Source of the DNA: Peteryoungia ipomoeae
GTDB lineage: Bacteria > Pseudomonadota > Alphaproteobacteria > Rhizobiales > Rhizobiaceae
Assembly: GCF_004912165.1 (NCBI RefSeq)
Contig: NZ_STGV01000003.1
Location: 1-64,000 of the forward strand
Length of the DNA stretch: 64,000 nt
Reading direction: 5' to 3'
Both the position numbers and the translations under genes were made by a program. The notes below the pieces were generated by a model. That model was not told the DNA's origin. It did not search any database and was given only the letters and a program-made list of their open reading frames with translations. Shown one piece after another: positions 16,459-25,334 of the stretch; the stretch's first letter is position 1; every line of letters starts with the position of its first letter.

Positions 16459-19047
16459 TCACCCCGTCACCTTCGCCGTGCGCAGCCGCAAGGCATTCGT
16501 GAGCACAAACACGCTCGAAAGCCCCATGGCGGCGGCCCCCAGCATGGGTGAGAAAGTGAGCCCGAACAGCGGATAGAGAAGACCCGCCGCAACCGGGATC
16601 AGCGCGATATTGTAGCCGAAGGCCCAGAACAGGTTCTGGCGGATATTGGCCATCACCGTGTCGGAGAGCTCGATGGCATTGAGCGCGCCCATCAGATCGC
16701 CGCCCACCAGCACCACATCGGCACTTTCGATTGCCACATCCGTGCCCGTGCCGATCGCGATCCCGGCCTCTGCGGTGGCAAGCGCTGGCGCATCGTTGAT
16801 GCCGTCGCCGACAAACGAAACCTTTTCGCCTTTTTCCTGCAAATCCTTGATCGCACGCACCTTTCCTTCCGGCAGCACCTCTGCCGCGACAGCATCGAGC
16901 CCGACCTTTTTGGCCACCGCCTCTGCTGTGCGGCTGGCGTCGCCGGTCACCATCATCAGCTTCAGCCCACGGGCTTTGAGGGCGGCAATCGCCTCAACGC
17001 TCGTCTCCTTGATCGGATCGGCAACCGCAATCGCGGCGGCGAGCCTGCCGTCGATCGCAACATACAGCGGGCTTGCGCCCTCATCCGCCAGGCGCGTCAC
17101 GGCAGCGGCAAGGTCGTTTTTCTCGTCCGCCTGCATCGCGCCAAGCCGCAGCATATAGCGATGTGCACCCGCGGCGACCCGCTGGCCTTCGACAACACCG
17201 GTCACGCCAAATCCGGTGACCGCCTCGACCGCCTCCACGCTCGCAAGCGCCAGGCCCTTTGCCTCAGCCGCACGCACGATCGCGTCCGCCAGGGGATGTT
17301 CCGAGCGCGCTTCAAGGCTTGCAACGAGCCTCAGCACCTCGGCTTCGGCAAAACCCTCTGCCGTCAGGATCGCGCTCACCTCCGGCTTGCCGGCGGTAAT
17401 CGTGCCGGTCTTGTCCATCACCACCCAGTCGATGGCACTCAGGCTCTGCAGCGCCTCGCCCTTGCGGAACAGCACGCCAAGCTCGGCGGCACGGCCGGTG
17501 CCGACCATGATCGAGGTGGGTGTCGCAAGCCCCATGGCGCAGGGGCAGGCAATGATCAGCACGGCAACCGCCGCGACCAGCCCATGCGTATAGGCCGGCT
17601 CCGGCCCGAAGATCAGCCATAGGAAAAAAGTCACAAGCGCAATGCCGATGACACCAGGCACGAACCAGGCGGTGACCTCGTCGACCAGCTTCTGGATCGG
17701 CAGCTTTGCCCCTTGCGCTTCCGACACCATGCGGATGATGCGCGAGAGCATCATGTCGGCGCCCACGCCCGTGGCCTCGAAGCGGAAGGAGCCGGACCCG
17801 TTCACCGTGCCGCCGATGACGGTTGCGCCCGCCGCCTTCTCGACCGGGATCGGCTCGCCCGAAATCATCGCCTCGTCGACAGAGCTTGCGCCGTCGATCA
17901 CCCGGCCATCGACCGGAATGCGCTCGCCCGGCCGCACCACCACGGTATCGCCGCGGCGCACCTCGGCCAGCGCCACATCCTGCGTTTTGTCATCGCGCTC
18001 CACCCGCGCCGTCTTGGCCTGCAGCCCGGCCAGCTTGCGGATCGCCGCGCCCGTGCGACCCTTGGCGCGGGCTTCCAGCAGCCGCCCGAGCAGGATCAGC
18101 GTCACGATCACGGTTGCCGCTTCATAATAGACATGCTGCGCGTCCGCCGGCAGCAGAGAGGGCGCAAAGGTTGTCACCAGCGAATAGAGATAGGCCGCCC
18201 CCGTGCCGATTGCGACCAGCGCATTCATGTCGGGTGCGAACCTCAACAGCGCCGGAATGCCTTTTTCATAAAAGCGCCGTCCGGGGCCTGCAAGCACCGC
18301 TGTCGCCAGCGCAAACTGCAGGAGATACAATGTGTTGCCGGGGAAGATCTGCATCAGCTGATGATGCAGAGGTGGGTAAAGATGACCGCCCATCTCGACG
18401 ATGAACAGCGGAAGCGTGAGCAGGAGCGCCACCAGAAAATTGCGTTTCAGGCCTGAAATCTCCCGCGCGCGGCGCACCTCGCGGCCGTCATCGGCCTCCG
18501 CTACCGCGGGCGCGCCCGCGGCAGCGGCATGCCCAGCCTCTGCAGTGGATGCGCCAGCACCGTCATCGCTGCGCCCTTCGGCCTTCGCCATCCCGCCCGC
18601 AAGGCGCACTGCATAACCGGCTCTTGCCACCGCAGCGCTCAGCGCCGGCAGGGCGGAGCCACCGCCCAGCACCTTCACCACGGCTTCGCCGGTCGCCAGA
18701 TTGACGCTTGCCGACTCGACCGCGGGGATGGATTTCAACGCCTTTTCCACCCGTAAAACGCAGGAGGCGCAGGTCATGTCCTCGATCTCGAGCGCCAGCG
18801 TTTCGGCCTTCGCCTCGTAACCGGCCTTGTCGATCGCCTGAAGCAGCGCCTCGGCTGAAAAGCCCTCGCCCGGCGTCACGGACAGCGTTTCGGTGGCAAA
18901 GTTCACCGCACTCTCGGCCACACCGGGCAGAGCGGCGACGGCCTTTTCAACGCGGCGCACACACGACGCGCAGGTCATGCCCTCGACGGGCAACAGGATC
19001 GGTTCGATTGTTTTTGTGGCCACACCGGGCCGGGACTGCATGTTCAT
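16459..19047 (-). CDS. copA: Cu(I)-exporting P1B-type ATPase CopA
   Basis: This 862-aa protein pumps Cu(I) out of the cytoplasm with ATP. Two N-terminal HMA domains carry GMTCASC and DMTCASC. Eight membrane segments follow; the transport motif [10 protein letters not shown], the phosphorylation motif [17 protein letters not shown] and the hinge [10 protein letters not shown] are all present. An unusually long spacer (about residues 160-190, alanine- and glutamate-rich) separates the second HMA domain from the first membrane helix. GGAGGT lies 7 nt before the ATG at 19047; the GTG at 19056 is less likely. A perfect CueR box lies upstream. Confidence 0.95.
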   Translation of the reverse strand: MNMQSRPGVATKTIEPILLPVEGMTCASCVRRVEKAVAALPGVAESAVNFATETLSVTPGEGFSAEALLQAIDKAGYEAKAETLALEIEDMTCASCVLRVEKALKSIPAVESASVNLATGEAVVKVLGGGSALPALSAAVARAGYAVRLAGGMAKAEGRSDDGAGASTAEAGHAAAAGAPAVAEADDGREVRRAREISGLKRNFLVALLLTLPLFIVEMGGHLYPPLHHQLMQIFPGNTLYLLQFALATAVLAGPGRRFYEKGIPALLRFAPDMNALVAIGTGAAYLYSLVTTFAPSLLPADAQHVYYEAATVIVTLILLGRLLEARAKGRTGAAIRKLAGLQAKTARVERDDKTQDVALAEVRRGDTVVVRPGERIPVDGRVIDGASSVDEAMISGEPIPVEKAAGATVIGGTVNGSGSFRFEATGVGADMMLSRIIRMVSEAQGAKLPIQKLVDEVTAWFVPGVIGIALVTFFLWLIFGPEPAYTHGLVAAVAVLIIACPCAMGLATPTSIMVGTGRAAELGVLFRKGEALQSLSAIDWVVMDKTGTITAGKPEVSAILTAEGFAEAEVLRLVASLEARSEHPLADAIVRAAEAKGLALASVEAVEAVTGFGVTGVVEGQRVAAGAHRYMLRLGAMQADEKNDLAAAVTRLADEGASPLYVAIDGRLAAAIAVADPIKETSVEAIAALKARGLKLMMVTGDASRTAEAVAKKVGLDAVAAEVLPEGKVRAIKDLQEKGEKVSFVGDGINDAPALATAEAGIAIGTGTDVAIESADVVLVGGDLMGALNAIELSDTVMANIRQNLFWAFGYNIALIPVAAGLLYPLFGLTFSPMLGAAAMGLSSVFVLTNALRLRTAKVTG

Positions 19048-19074
19048 GGCGCTCACCTCCGCCCTCCTAGATGG

Positions 19075-19095
19075 ACCTTCCCATCATGGGAAGGT
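19075..19095 (-). promoter_or_regulatory. CueR box and promoter of copA
   Basis: A perfect 10-1-10 palindrome (ACCTTCCCAT-C-ATGGGAAGGT) matches the CueR operator. On the minus strand TTGACC is followed 19 nt later by CATCTA, the long spacer of MerR-type promoters. It lies 28 nt upstream of the copA start. Confidence 0.9.
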
Positions 19096-19146
19096 CAAGG
19101 GGTGGTGCCGGTTTTTCAGGCATGGCCTTGTCGTTTCATCGCAGGA

Positions 19147-19638
19147 TCATCTGATGATCCCGACCGGCAAGCGCCCGCCTATCTTCGCGACTGAGGCCAT
19201 GAAGGCCACCGCGACCTCGTTTTCCTGTTGAATTTCAAAACCCAGCCGCCGATGCAGGGCAAGCGAGGCGGCGTTGGTGCGCAGCACATGGCTTTTGAGG
19301 GTGACAGCGCCGAGGCTCTCCAGCAGGCTGAACACCGTCCGGGCAAGGTCTGCGACCACGGTTGCCCTGCGATGCCCCGGATGCAGGGCGAGGCCGCCAA
19401 CGAACCAGTCGCCCTCCTCCTCAAGCGGCCAGAGATAGGCATAGGCGATGAGTGCGCCCCGTTGGCGCAGCCACACCCCTTGTGAGCGCGGCAGGGTCTG
19501 CATCAGTTTTTGCCGATGCGCGCAAAGATCCAATGGCGCGCCGTCCGCTTCCCGCAGGCAGACGGCATCGAGCGCCAGCAGCTCCTCAAGCGAGGGTCGA
19601 TCCTTTTCCCCCCTCGTCATCATCGGCCTTCGATGCAT
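19147..19638 (-). CDS. GNAT family N-acetyltransferase
   Basis: This 163-aa protein has the GNAT layout: a WFVGGLALHPGHRRATVVADLARTVF segment (acetyl-CoA-binding beta4/alpha3, here HPGHRR...V) and a late LHRRLGFEIQQENEVAVAFM strand pair. The usual QxxGxG/A pyrophosphate loop is weak (HRRATV), so activity is not assured. GGGAG lies 5 nt before the ATG at 19638. It is divergent from the RiPP-like cluster, and nothing ties it to the copper genes. Confidence 0.65.
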   Translation of the reverse strand: MHRRPMMTRGEKDRPSLEELLALDAVCLREADGAPLDLCAHRQKLMQTLPRSQGVWLRQRGALIAYAYLWPLEEEGDWFVGGLALHPGHRRATVVADLARTVFSLLESLGAVTLKSHVLRTNAASLALHRRLGFEIQQENEVAVAFMASVAKIGGRLPVGIIR

Positions 19639-19828
19639 CTTGCTCCCCCACCGGAAATCCGGCCGCAGCATTGCCCATGCAGACAATCAAAACAGCCCAT
19701 TAAAACTAACTGGATTTGCATCTCATGGTGGTAATTTTCAACGAAATAAACACTTTCCTGATGTAGGCCTCTGGCATATTCGTTAATTTGTGTTAGGCTT
19801 CAAACGTCCTAGCAGACTGATACCAAAG

Positions 19829-19877
19829 CAATCCCAGGTGCCCTCGTCCCCCGTTGTCGCCTGGGATTGTTTTGTTT
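19829..19877 (+). promoter_or_regulatory. Terminator-like hairpin (candidate attenuator) in the leader of the repeat-peptide gene
   Basis: CAATCCCAGGTG and CGCCTGGGATTG form an almost perfect 12-bp stem around a 17-nt loop, followed by TTTTGTTT. Read on the plus strand it is a rho-independent terminator 60 nt upstream of the precursor gene. The gene before it is divergent, so no plus-strand gene needs terminating here. An attenuator is the simplest reading. The 300-base divergent region has no other clear feature. Confidence 0.6.
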
Positions 19878-19936
19878 GCATGTTATCCAGAATCCCTTTT
19901 CCGGCGGCCCGTTGAGCCCTTGTTTTGGAGATAATC

Positions 19937-20476
19937 ATGCCCGAGACCGACAATCCCCAATTCTCCGTTTTTCAAGGTGCTGACGGCAAGTTCTACAAAC
20001 TGCCGCAAGAGCAGCTGGAAAGCTTCAAGATGAGTTCCGAGGAGGTGGAAAGCCTGATCGCGCGTCAGGCTCTGCCGGCAGCCCAGGCGATGGCGGTACA
20101 CCCCAGTGCGGCCGTGCGGGCAGCACCCGGCGCGATGGTGCGTGCGGTGCCGGGCTCCATGGTCCGGGCTGCTCCGTCGCAGGCCGTGCGCGCGGTGCCA
20201 GGCGCCATGGTGCGCGCGGTGCCGGGTGCGATGGTGCGCGCCGTGCCGGGAGCGATGGTGCGGGCAGTCCCCGGCGCCATGGTCCGCGCGGTGCCAGGCG
20301 CCATGGTGAGGGCTGCGCCGTCGCAGGCCGTGCGCGCGGTTCCCGGCGCCATGGTGCGGGCCGTGCCGGGTGCGATGGTGCGGGCAGCACCCGGTGCCAT
20401 GGTGCGGGCCGCCCCAAGCCAGGCGGTCCGCGCGGTGCCGATCCAAGGCATGCTGGTCGGCATCACCCAGAGATGA
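19937..20476 (+). CDS. Candidate multicore RiPP precursor with 14 octapeptide repeats
   Basis: This 179-aa protein has a leader-like N-terminus (residues 1-59, acidic and aromatic, with FSVFQGADGKFYKLPQEQL and FKMSSEEVESLIA) and then 14 head-to-tail octapeptides (residues 60-171) of consensus VRA-(V/A)-P-(G/S)-(A/Q)-(M/A), ending MLVGITQR. Seven repeats read VRAVPGAM, and VRAAPSQA recurs as repeats 3, 9 and 13. The protein has no cysteine, no tryptophan, and tyrosine only in the leader. GGAG lies 6 nt before the ATG at 19937; the TTG upstream is not needed. The gene ends 4 nt before a radical SAM enzyme with a PqqD-like domain, so it is most likely that enzyme's substrate. A purely structural, elastin-like repeat protein (VPGA turns) is the alternative. 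No known family is recognised. Confidence 0.7.
   Translation: MPETDNPQFSVFQGADGKFYKLPQEQLESFKMSSEEVESLIARQALPAAQAMAVHPSAAVRAAPGAMVRAVPGSMVRAAPSQAVRAVPGAMVRAVPGAMVRAVPGAMVRAVPGAMVRAVPGAMVRAAPSQAVRAVPGAMVRAVPGAMVRAAPGAMVRAAPSQAVRAVPIQGMLVGITQR
20114..20449 (+). repeat. 14 x 24-bp in-frame tandem repeats
   Basis: Fourteen exact-length 24-bp units encode the octapeptides of the precursor. The units differ at many third positions (GTGCGGGCAGTC, GTCCGCGCGGTG, GTGCGCGCCGTG) while the peptide is nearly unchanged. This points to selection on the peptide rather than fresh slippage. Copy number could vary between strains. Confidence 0.95.
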
Positions 20477-20480
20477 TGCC

Positions 20481-21995
20481 ATGGCCATCCCGCTCGAAGC
20501 CTATTTCACCCGGCCTTATGTTGCGCCCAATCTCATTCGCCGGGTGATCCGGCAGGGCGACGAGACGCTCGATTTCACCATCGACCCCGGCACCCAGGCC
20601 TGGGCAATTCTTGACCAGCGCGCACGGGCCTTCACCACTCTTGCCGATGGCCGGCGCCGGCTCGTCGACATCATCGAGGCGGTATCGCCTGATCTCTGCG
20701 AAGTCGATGCGCTTAGTCTCTGGCAGAGCCTGATCGACGCCGGACTGGTGTTTGACAGCATGCGGTCGCATCGCCAGGCAGCCCTGCCGGTTTACAATTA
20801 TGCCGATCCCGTGGGCCTGCATCTGGAGATCACCAATGCCTGCAACCTGACCTGCAAGCACTGTTACGTCTCCTCGGGCAAGACGCTGCCGAATGAAATG
20901 ACGGATGAGGAGATCTACCGGGCGATCGATCTTTTGCCGCCCTATTCCGGCATGCAGCTCGCCATTTCAGGCGGCGAGCCGATCACCCGCAAGAACTGCA
21001 TGGACTTCGTGCGCTACGCCGCCATGGAGTGCGGCCACAGGGTCGATCTCTATACCAATGCCTGGAAATTTCCGCGGAAGTTCGCCGAGACGATCCGCGA
21101 TATCAACGAGAGCGCCATCGGCCATGTGCGCATCCAGATGAGCCTTGAAGGCGCCAAAGGGCAGACCAGCGACATGGTGCGGGGCGCCGGCGCCTATGCC
21201 GAAGCGATGAAAAGTCTCGAAATGTTCAAGGAGCTCGGGCTTGCCCGTGACGTCGTGCTCTTCTGTTGCATCACGCGGAGCAATATCGACGAAATCGACG
21301 AACTGATCGAATTGGCCGAAAGCCATGGCATCGGCCATGTGGTCTTTTCGCAGTGGCAGCGGCAGGGTCACGCCTCCGAGACGCCATGGTCCACCATCGC
21401 GCCGGAGACGGAGCAGTGGATTGCAGCCGGGGAGCGGGTTCTCGCCTACCGCAATCCGGCGATGACGGTGAACGGCAATTTCCACGGGGATCTGCGCAAC
21501 GCCGCCAATGGCCGCCTCGATCTGGAGTCTCCGCTCTTTCCCAAGCATCTGTATTTCTACAACGCCTTTCCGCGCATCACGCCGGAGGGCGATATCCTCG
21601 CCGACCAGCTCTGGGTCTCGCCGGACTGGTTCCTTGGCAACCTGAAAGACGGGATGACGCTGGAAACGGCGTTTCAGACGCCGAAATTCCATGCCCAGCT
21701 CGAGATGATGCGAGACCGCACGCGCCACATCGAAAGCTGTCGCAGCTGTCGCTGGCATGATCTGTGCGAGGGCGGATCGCCGGGCCATACCCACGCCGAA
21801 TACGGCCACATGAATGCGCGCGACCTTTTCTGCGAAACGCGCCTCTACTGGTTCGACCGGTATGTGCTGCATCATGCAAGCCGCCACCTCGGCCCGGGGG
21901 TCGAATTGGTGGACGATGGCCTCAGTCCGAAGCTTGAGACAGATCCGGTTCACATCCTGCATCGTGCCCATGCGCGCAGCGCGGCGCTGGCGTAA
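20481..21995 (+). CDS. Radical SAM peptide-modifying enzyme with PqqD-like RRE and degenerate SPASM domain
   Basis: This 504-aa protein has three parts. Residues 10-95 resemble a PqqD-type RiPP recognition element (ILDQRARAFTTLADGRRRLVDIIEAV...LWQSLIDAGLVF). Residues about 110-330 are a radical SAM barrel with CNLTCKHC (C121, C125, C128) binding the [4Fe-4S]/SAM cluster, and AISGGEPI. The C-terminal region has a SPASM-like CRSCRWHDLC (C420, C423, C429) and C451. The cysteine expected three residues after C429 is a serine, and the upstream cysteines of the first auxiliary cluster are absent (GDILADQLW), so at most one auxiliary cluster is likely. It starts 4 nt after the repeat-peptide gene and is probably coupled to it. 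No transporter, protease or second enzyme follows. Confidence 0.85.
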   Translation: MAIPLEAYFTRPYVAPNLIRRVIRQGDETLDFTIDPGTQAWAILDQRARAFTTLADGRRRLVDIIEAVSPDLCEVDALSLWQSLIDAGLVFDSMRSHRQAALPVYNYADPVGLHLEITNACNLTCKHCYVSSGKTLPNEMTDEEIYRAIDLLPPYSGMQLAISGGEPITRKNCMDFVRYAAMECGHRVDLYTNAWKFPRKFAETIRDINESAIGHVRIQMSLEGAKGQTSDMVRGAGAYAEAMKSLEMFKELGLARDVVLFCCITRSNIDEIDELIELAESHGIGHVVFSQWQRQGHASETPWSTIAPETEQWIAAGERVLAYRNPAMTVNGNFHGDLRNAANGRLDLESPLFPKHLYFYNAFPRITPEGDILADQLWVSPDWFLGNLKDGMTLETAFQTPKFHAQLEMMRDRTRHIESCRSCRWHDLCEGGSPGHTHAEYGHMNARDLFCETRLYWFDRYVLHHASRHLGPGVELVDDGLSPKLETDPVHILHRAHARSAALA

Positions 21996-22241
21996 GGGGC
22001 GGCCTTTTGGGGGAACAGCCTGTGCGTGCGGGCTCAGGCGCATTCGGGTTCGGGTTCGGGCGCGGGTTCAAGCGCACTCTGGCTCGGGTTCGGCGCCAGA
22101 AAGCTGGTCTGAACAAGCGGAATAGTCCAGCCGCGGCGGGATCGCTTCGGCCTTGGACACTGTCGCATATTCTAAGGGGTAGAACATCTCCGGCGGACGC
22201 GTGTTCTGCGGCTAGGCTGCACGCGCATGCCCAATGAAAAA

Positions 22242-22269
22242 CCGCCGGTTCCCCAAGAGAAACCGGCGG
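22242..22269 (-). terminator. Rho-independent terminator, minus strand
   Basis: A perfect 9-bp stem, CCGCCGGTT/AACCGGCGG, with a 10-nt loop is followed on the minus strand by TTTTTC. It would stop transcription coming from the chemoreceptor side. Being about 550 nt downstream of that gene, it may be a second stop or the end of a lost gene. Confidence 0.65.
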
Positions 22270-22700
22270 CGGGCCTTTGAAAAAGGGCGTGATGAAAAGC
22301 TCTGGTCTTAATATCTGCGTGCTCAAAACCGGAGGACCCGGGCAGGCCCGCGCCATCCGTCCCATCCTCGCCACAATGCCTGGCCCTTCGGTCGGCTGGC
22401 GGCACGTTTCGGTGCCGTCGGGTTCCAGCGCGATGTCGGTCAGGCCATGCCGGCAACGGCTGGTTCCTATGAGGTGAGATTAGCCCGGCCGCGTTAAACC
22501 GAGGTCAAACAGCACCCTTAAAATCGCGGGTTTTCTGCGAAAAACCGGCGGCAAAAACGGCAAATTGCAGGGGTGTGCCGATATCCGAGAGCAGAATCCA
22601 GTCAGGCGACCAACTTGCCTAATTTTTGCACCTGAAACGATGCCGGAGCCCTGTCCCTTCAGGCAAGGCCGCGTCGCCGGCGCAATAGCCTCCACGCAAG

Positions 22701-22735
22701 AAGGCCACCGTCCTCCTGAAGAATACGGTGGCCTT
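22701..22735 (-). terminator. Probable terminator of the chemoreceptor gene
   Basis: Perfect 11-bp arms AAGGCCACCGT/ACGGTGGCCTT around a 13-nt loop lie about 90 nt beyond the chemoreceptor stop. On the minus strand the stem is followed by CTTCTTGC, a weak T tract. Confidence 0.5.
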
Positions 22736-22822
22736 GCATTACTCGATCGTCTCGCGCCGAAGGCCGGCGCATGGGGCTGACTTGCGGCAGCCCCGGCTTG
22801 CCCTGTCAGGTCGGTGCCGGCC

Positions 22823-24514
22823 TCAGGCCGCGCGCGCGTAAGCCGCAGAGGCTGGGCGCTGACGGCCGAACTCCGCCGAATTGTCCAGCTTGAAGCCTGC
22901 CAGAAGCTGAAACAGCGCCTGCGCTTCGCGCGCCAGGCTATGGGCGGCCGCTGTGGTTTCCTCGACCATGGCGGCATTCTGCTGCGTGCCCTGATCGACG
23001 CTGTTGACAGCGACATTGATCTCCTTGAGCCCGACGGCCTGTTCGCGGGCGGCTTCGACGATGGCCGCGACATTGGCATCGACATCGACCACCTGCCTGA
23101 CGATCTCCTCGAGCGCGCGGCCGGTTTCGCCGACGAGATCGACGCCGCTGCGCACATGGGCGTTCGAGGCGTTGATCAGCTCGTTGATCTCCTTGGCAGC
23201 CTTGGCCGAGCGCTGGGCAAGTTCGCGCACCTCTTGGGCAACCACCGCAAAGCCTTTGCCGGCCTCGCCGGCGCGGGCTGCTTCGACGCCGGCATTCAGC
23301 GCCAGAAGATTGGTCTGAAAGGCAATTTCGTCGATCACGCTGATGATGTTGGCGATTTCACCCGAGGAGCGTTCGATCTTGCCCATGGCGGAAACCGCTT
23401 CGCCCACCACCGCGCCGGAATGCTCGGCATTCTCCTTGGTGCGGCGCACCAGCTGGCCGGCGGTCTGGGCGCGCTGCGAACTGTCGGACACGGTGGTGGT
23501 GATCTCTTCCAGCGCTGCCGCCGTTTCTTCCACCGAAGAGGCCTGTTGCTCCGTGCGCTTGGAAAGCTCGCCGGACGCCTGCTGGATCTGCTGGGAAGCT
23601 GCCGCAATTGTTCCGGCATTGGAGGTAATGGTGCGCATGGCCTCGCTGAGCTTGGTGGCGGCGAGGTTGTAATCGGTGCGCAGCATGTCGAGCGATGGCA
23701 GGAAGCCCTCGTTGATCCGGCAGGTGAGATCGCCATCGGCCAGATCTTTCAGGGCCTGGCCCAGAACATGCACATTGCCGACCCGCCGGGAGACGTCCGT
23801 TGCGAACTTGACGACCTTGAAGACGCGGCCGTTCATGTCGCGGATCGGGTTGTAGGTCGCCTGAATGTGGACGCGCTTGCCGTTCTTGCCGAGGCGCAGA
23901 TATTCGTCGGAGAAGAACTCCCCCCGCTCCAGCCGCGCCCAGAAATCCTGGTAGTCCGGGCTGCGCGTATACTCGGGATCACAGAACATGGCGTGGTGCT
24001 TGCCCTGGATTTCCGCGAGCTGGTAACCGAGCACGGTGCAGAAGTTTTCGTTGGCGGTGAGGATCTCGCCCTTGGGGGTAAATTCGATGACGGCCTGCGC
24101 CCTCGAAAGGGCGTCGAGCTTTCCGGTCGCATCGGCAGCGTGAAGCTTGGAAGCGGTAATGTCGGTTGCGAACTTCACCACCTTGTAGGGCTTGCCGCCC
24201 TTGAAGACCGGGTTGTAGGAGGCCTCGATCCAGATCTCGCGCCCACCCTTGCCGATGCGCTTGTACTGGCGGCGATCGAACTCGCCGCGCGCAAGCTTGG
24301 CCCAGAAGGCTGCGTAGTCAGGACCGCTGACTTCGATCGGATCGACGAACATGCGATGATGCTGGCCGACAATCTCGTTGAGGCTATAGCCGAGCGCCTG
24401 ACAGAAATTCTCGTTGGCCGTGAGGATGGTGCCATCGAGCTTGAATTCGATAATAGCCTGCGAGCGGCTCATGGCCTCCAGAACCGCGTTTGCGCCCGAA
24501 ACAAAACCCAACAT
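22823..24514 (-). CDS. Soluble methyl-accepting chemotaxis protein with two PAS domains
   Basis: This 563-aa chemoreceptor lacks membrane segments. Two PAS domains (about residues 10-125 and 135-250) are near-duplicates, each with a TANENFC.xLGY stretch and a PAC-like IWIEASYNPV / VHIQATYNPI end. A short HAMP-like linker (about 250-300) follows, and then the MCP signalling domain with the hairpin tip [21 protein letters not shown] (about 395-415). It probably senses redox state or an internal metabolite and signals to CheA from the cytoplasm. GGAG lies 6 nt before the ATG at 24514. The 330 bases upstream show no other gene. Confidence 0.9.
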   Translation of the reverse strand: MLGFVSGANAVLEAMSRSQAIIEFKLDGTILTANENFCQALGYSLNEIVGQHHRMFVDPIEVSGPDYAAFWAKLARGEFDRRQYKRIGKGGREIWIEASYNPVFKGGKPYKVVKFATDITASKLHAADATGKLDALSRAQAVIEFTPKGEILTANENFCTVLGYQLAEIQGKHHAMFCDPEYTRSPDYQDFWARLERGEFFSDEYLRLGKNGKRVHIQATYNPIRDMNGRVFKVVKFATDVSRRVGNVHVLGQALKDLADGDLTCRINEGFLPSLDMLRTDYNLAATKLSEAMRTITSNAGTIAAASQQIQQASGELSKRTEQQASSVEETAAALEEITTTVSDSSQRAQTAGQLVRRTKENAEHSGAVVGEAVSAMGKIERSSGEIANIISVIDEIAFQTNLLALNAGVEAARAGEAGKGFAVVAQEVRELAQRSAKAAKEINELINASNAHVRSGVDLVGETGRALEEIVRQVVDVDANVAAIVEAAREQAVGLKEINVAVNSVDQGTQQNAAMVEETTAAAHSLAREAQALFQLLAGFKLDNSAEFGRQRPASAAYARAA

Positions 24515-24842
24515 AAATGTCTCCAATATCAGGGATGCGAGGCAGCTCCCGCCTCAAAAACACACCCCTAAATTCTTATGGGATTATTATCGGGTGAACT
24601 GCTTAATTCAGCGTCAAGTGAAACTCCGTCTCGCGACATGGTTTAGCAATTCGTAAGATCTAAATGGCCTTGATCTTGACGGTTGCCAGATTTCCCTTGA
24701 ACGTTTAGCCGCCACCTCGCCAAGGGCAAGAAACCGAACGCCTCCAACAGCCCCAGGTGGTAGAGGCGAAAACCGCCTGACCTTTGGCCAGACCTGTGCC
24801 TGAGGGTTGCGAACACAGCCGAAAATCCGCAAGGGATGCACC

Positions 24843-25334
24843 ATGACCGAGGATATCGTCGCCCTGACTGCGCTCTATGCCGCAAGCTTTCCCGATGAAG
24901 ACCTGATGCCACTCGTTGCGGCACTCGTCGGACGGCACGACGTGCTGTCGCTTTCGGTAACCCGCGACGGACGGCTGGCCGGGCACTGCCTCTTCACGCA
25001 GGCGAAGCTTCAAGGAAAAACCGAAACACTGGCCCTGCTCGGGCCGCTTGCCGTTCATCCCGACGATCAGAGGCAGGGCATTGGGCTGAACCTGATCGCC
25101 GACGGACTGTCGCAGCTTACCGCCCGCGGCATCGCCCAGGTGCTGGTGCTCGGCGATCCCGCCTATTATTCGAAAAGCGGCTTTCACCCGGCCGCCCGTG
25201 TCACCCCGCCCTTTCCGCTTCCGGCACAGTGGCGAGAGGCCTGGCAATGGCAAAGACTGGACGGTGCGACGCAGGATCTGACCGGCCAGCTGCTGCTGCC
25301 GCAGCCGTGGTTGAATGAGGCGCTATGGCGGTGA
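24843..25334 (+). CDS. GNAT family N-acetyltransferase
   Basis: This 163-aa protein has a clear GNAT core: LGPLAVHPDDQRQGIGLNLIADGL includes the QRQGIG acetyl-CoA loop, and VLVLGDPAYYSKSGFHPA is the typical YY..GF C-terminal strand of YhbS-type acetyltransferases. AAGGG lies 7 nt before the ATG. The substrate is unknown. A fragment of an unrelated exonuclease follows within 30 bases. Confidence 0.88.
   Translation: MTEDIVALTALYAASFPDEDLMPLVAALVGRHDVLSLSVTRDGRLAGHCLFTQAKLQGKTETLALLGPLAVHPDDQRQGIGLNLIADGLSQLTARGIAQVLVLGDPAYYSKSGFHPAARVTPPFPLPAQWREAWQWQRLDGATQDLTGQLLLPQPWLNEALWR

Larger units (their letters stand above)
21996..22822. other. 830-base intergenic region with two hairpins
   Basis: No credible gene is seen. 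A G-rich stretch near 22026-22095 repeats GGTTCGGG and GGCGCGGGTTC. Hairpin one (22242-22269, CCGCCGGTT/AACCGGCGG) has a T run only on the minus strand. Hairpin two (22701-22735) is described separately. A 66-codon plus-strand frame at 22277-22477 has no supported product. The region isolates the RiPP-like pair from the chemoreceptor gene, which reads toward it. Confidence 0.6.

Noticed and set aside
19725-19766. 13-aa leader peptide upstream of the attenuator-like hairpin
   Set aside because: No SD precedes the ATG and no codon bias hints at an attenuation signal.
20114-20449. CRISPR-like array
   Set aside because: The repeats are 24 bp, contiguous without spacers, in frame and protein-coding.
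22020-22100. tRNA-like stretch with GGTTCAA/GGTTCGG
   Set aside because: The T-loop-like sequence is part of a G-rich repeat; no cloverleaf can be drawn.
22277-22477. 66-aa plus-strand frame whose start vaguely resembles glutamine amidotransferases (NICVLKTGG)
   Set aside because: The similarity ends after about ten residues, no catalytic motif follows, and the frame is short.
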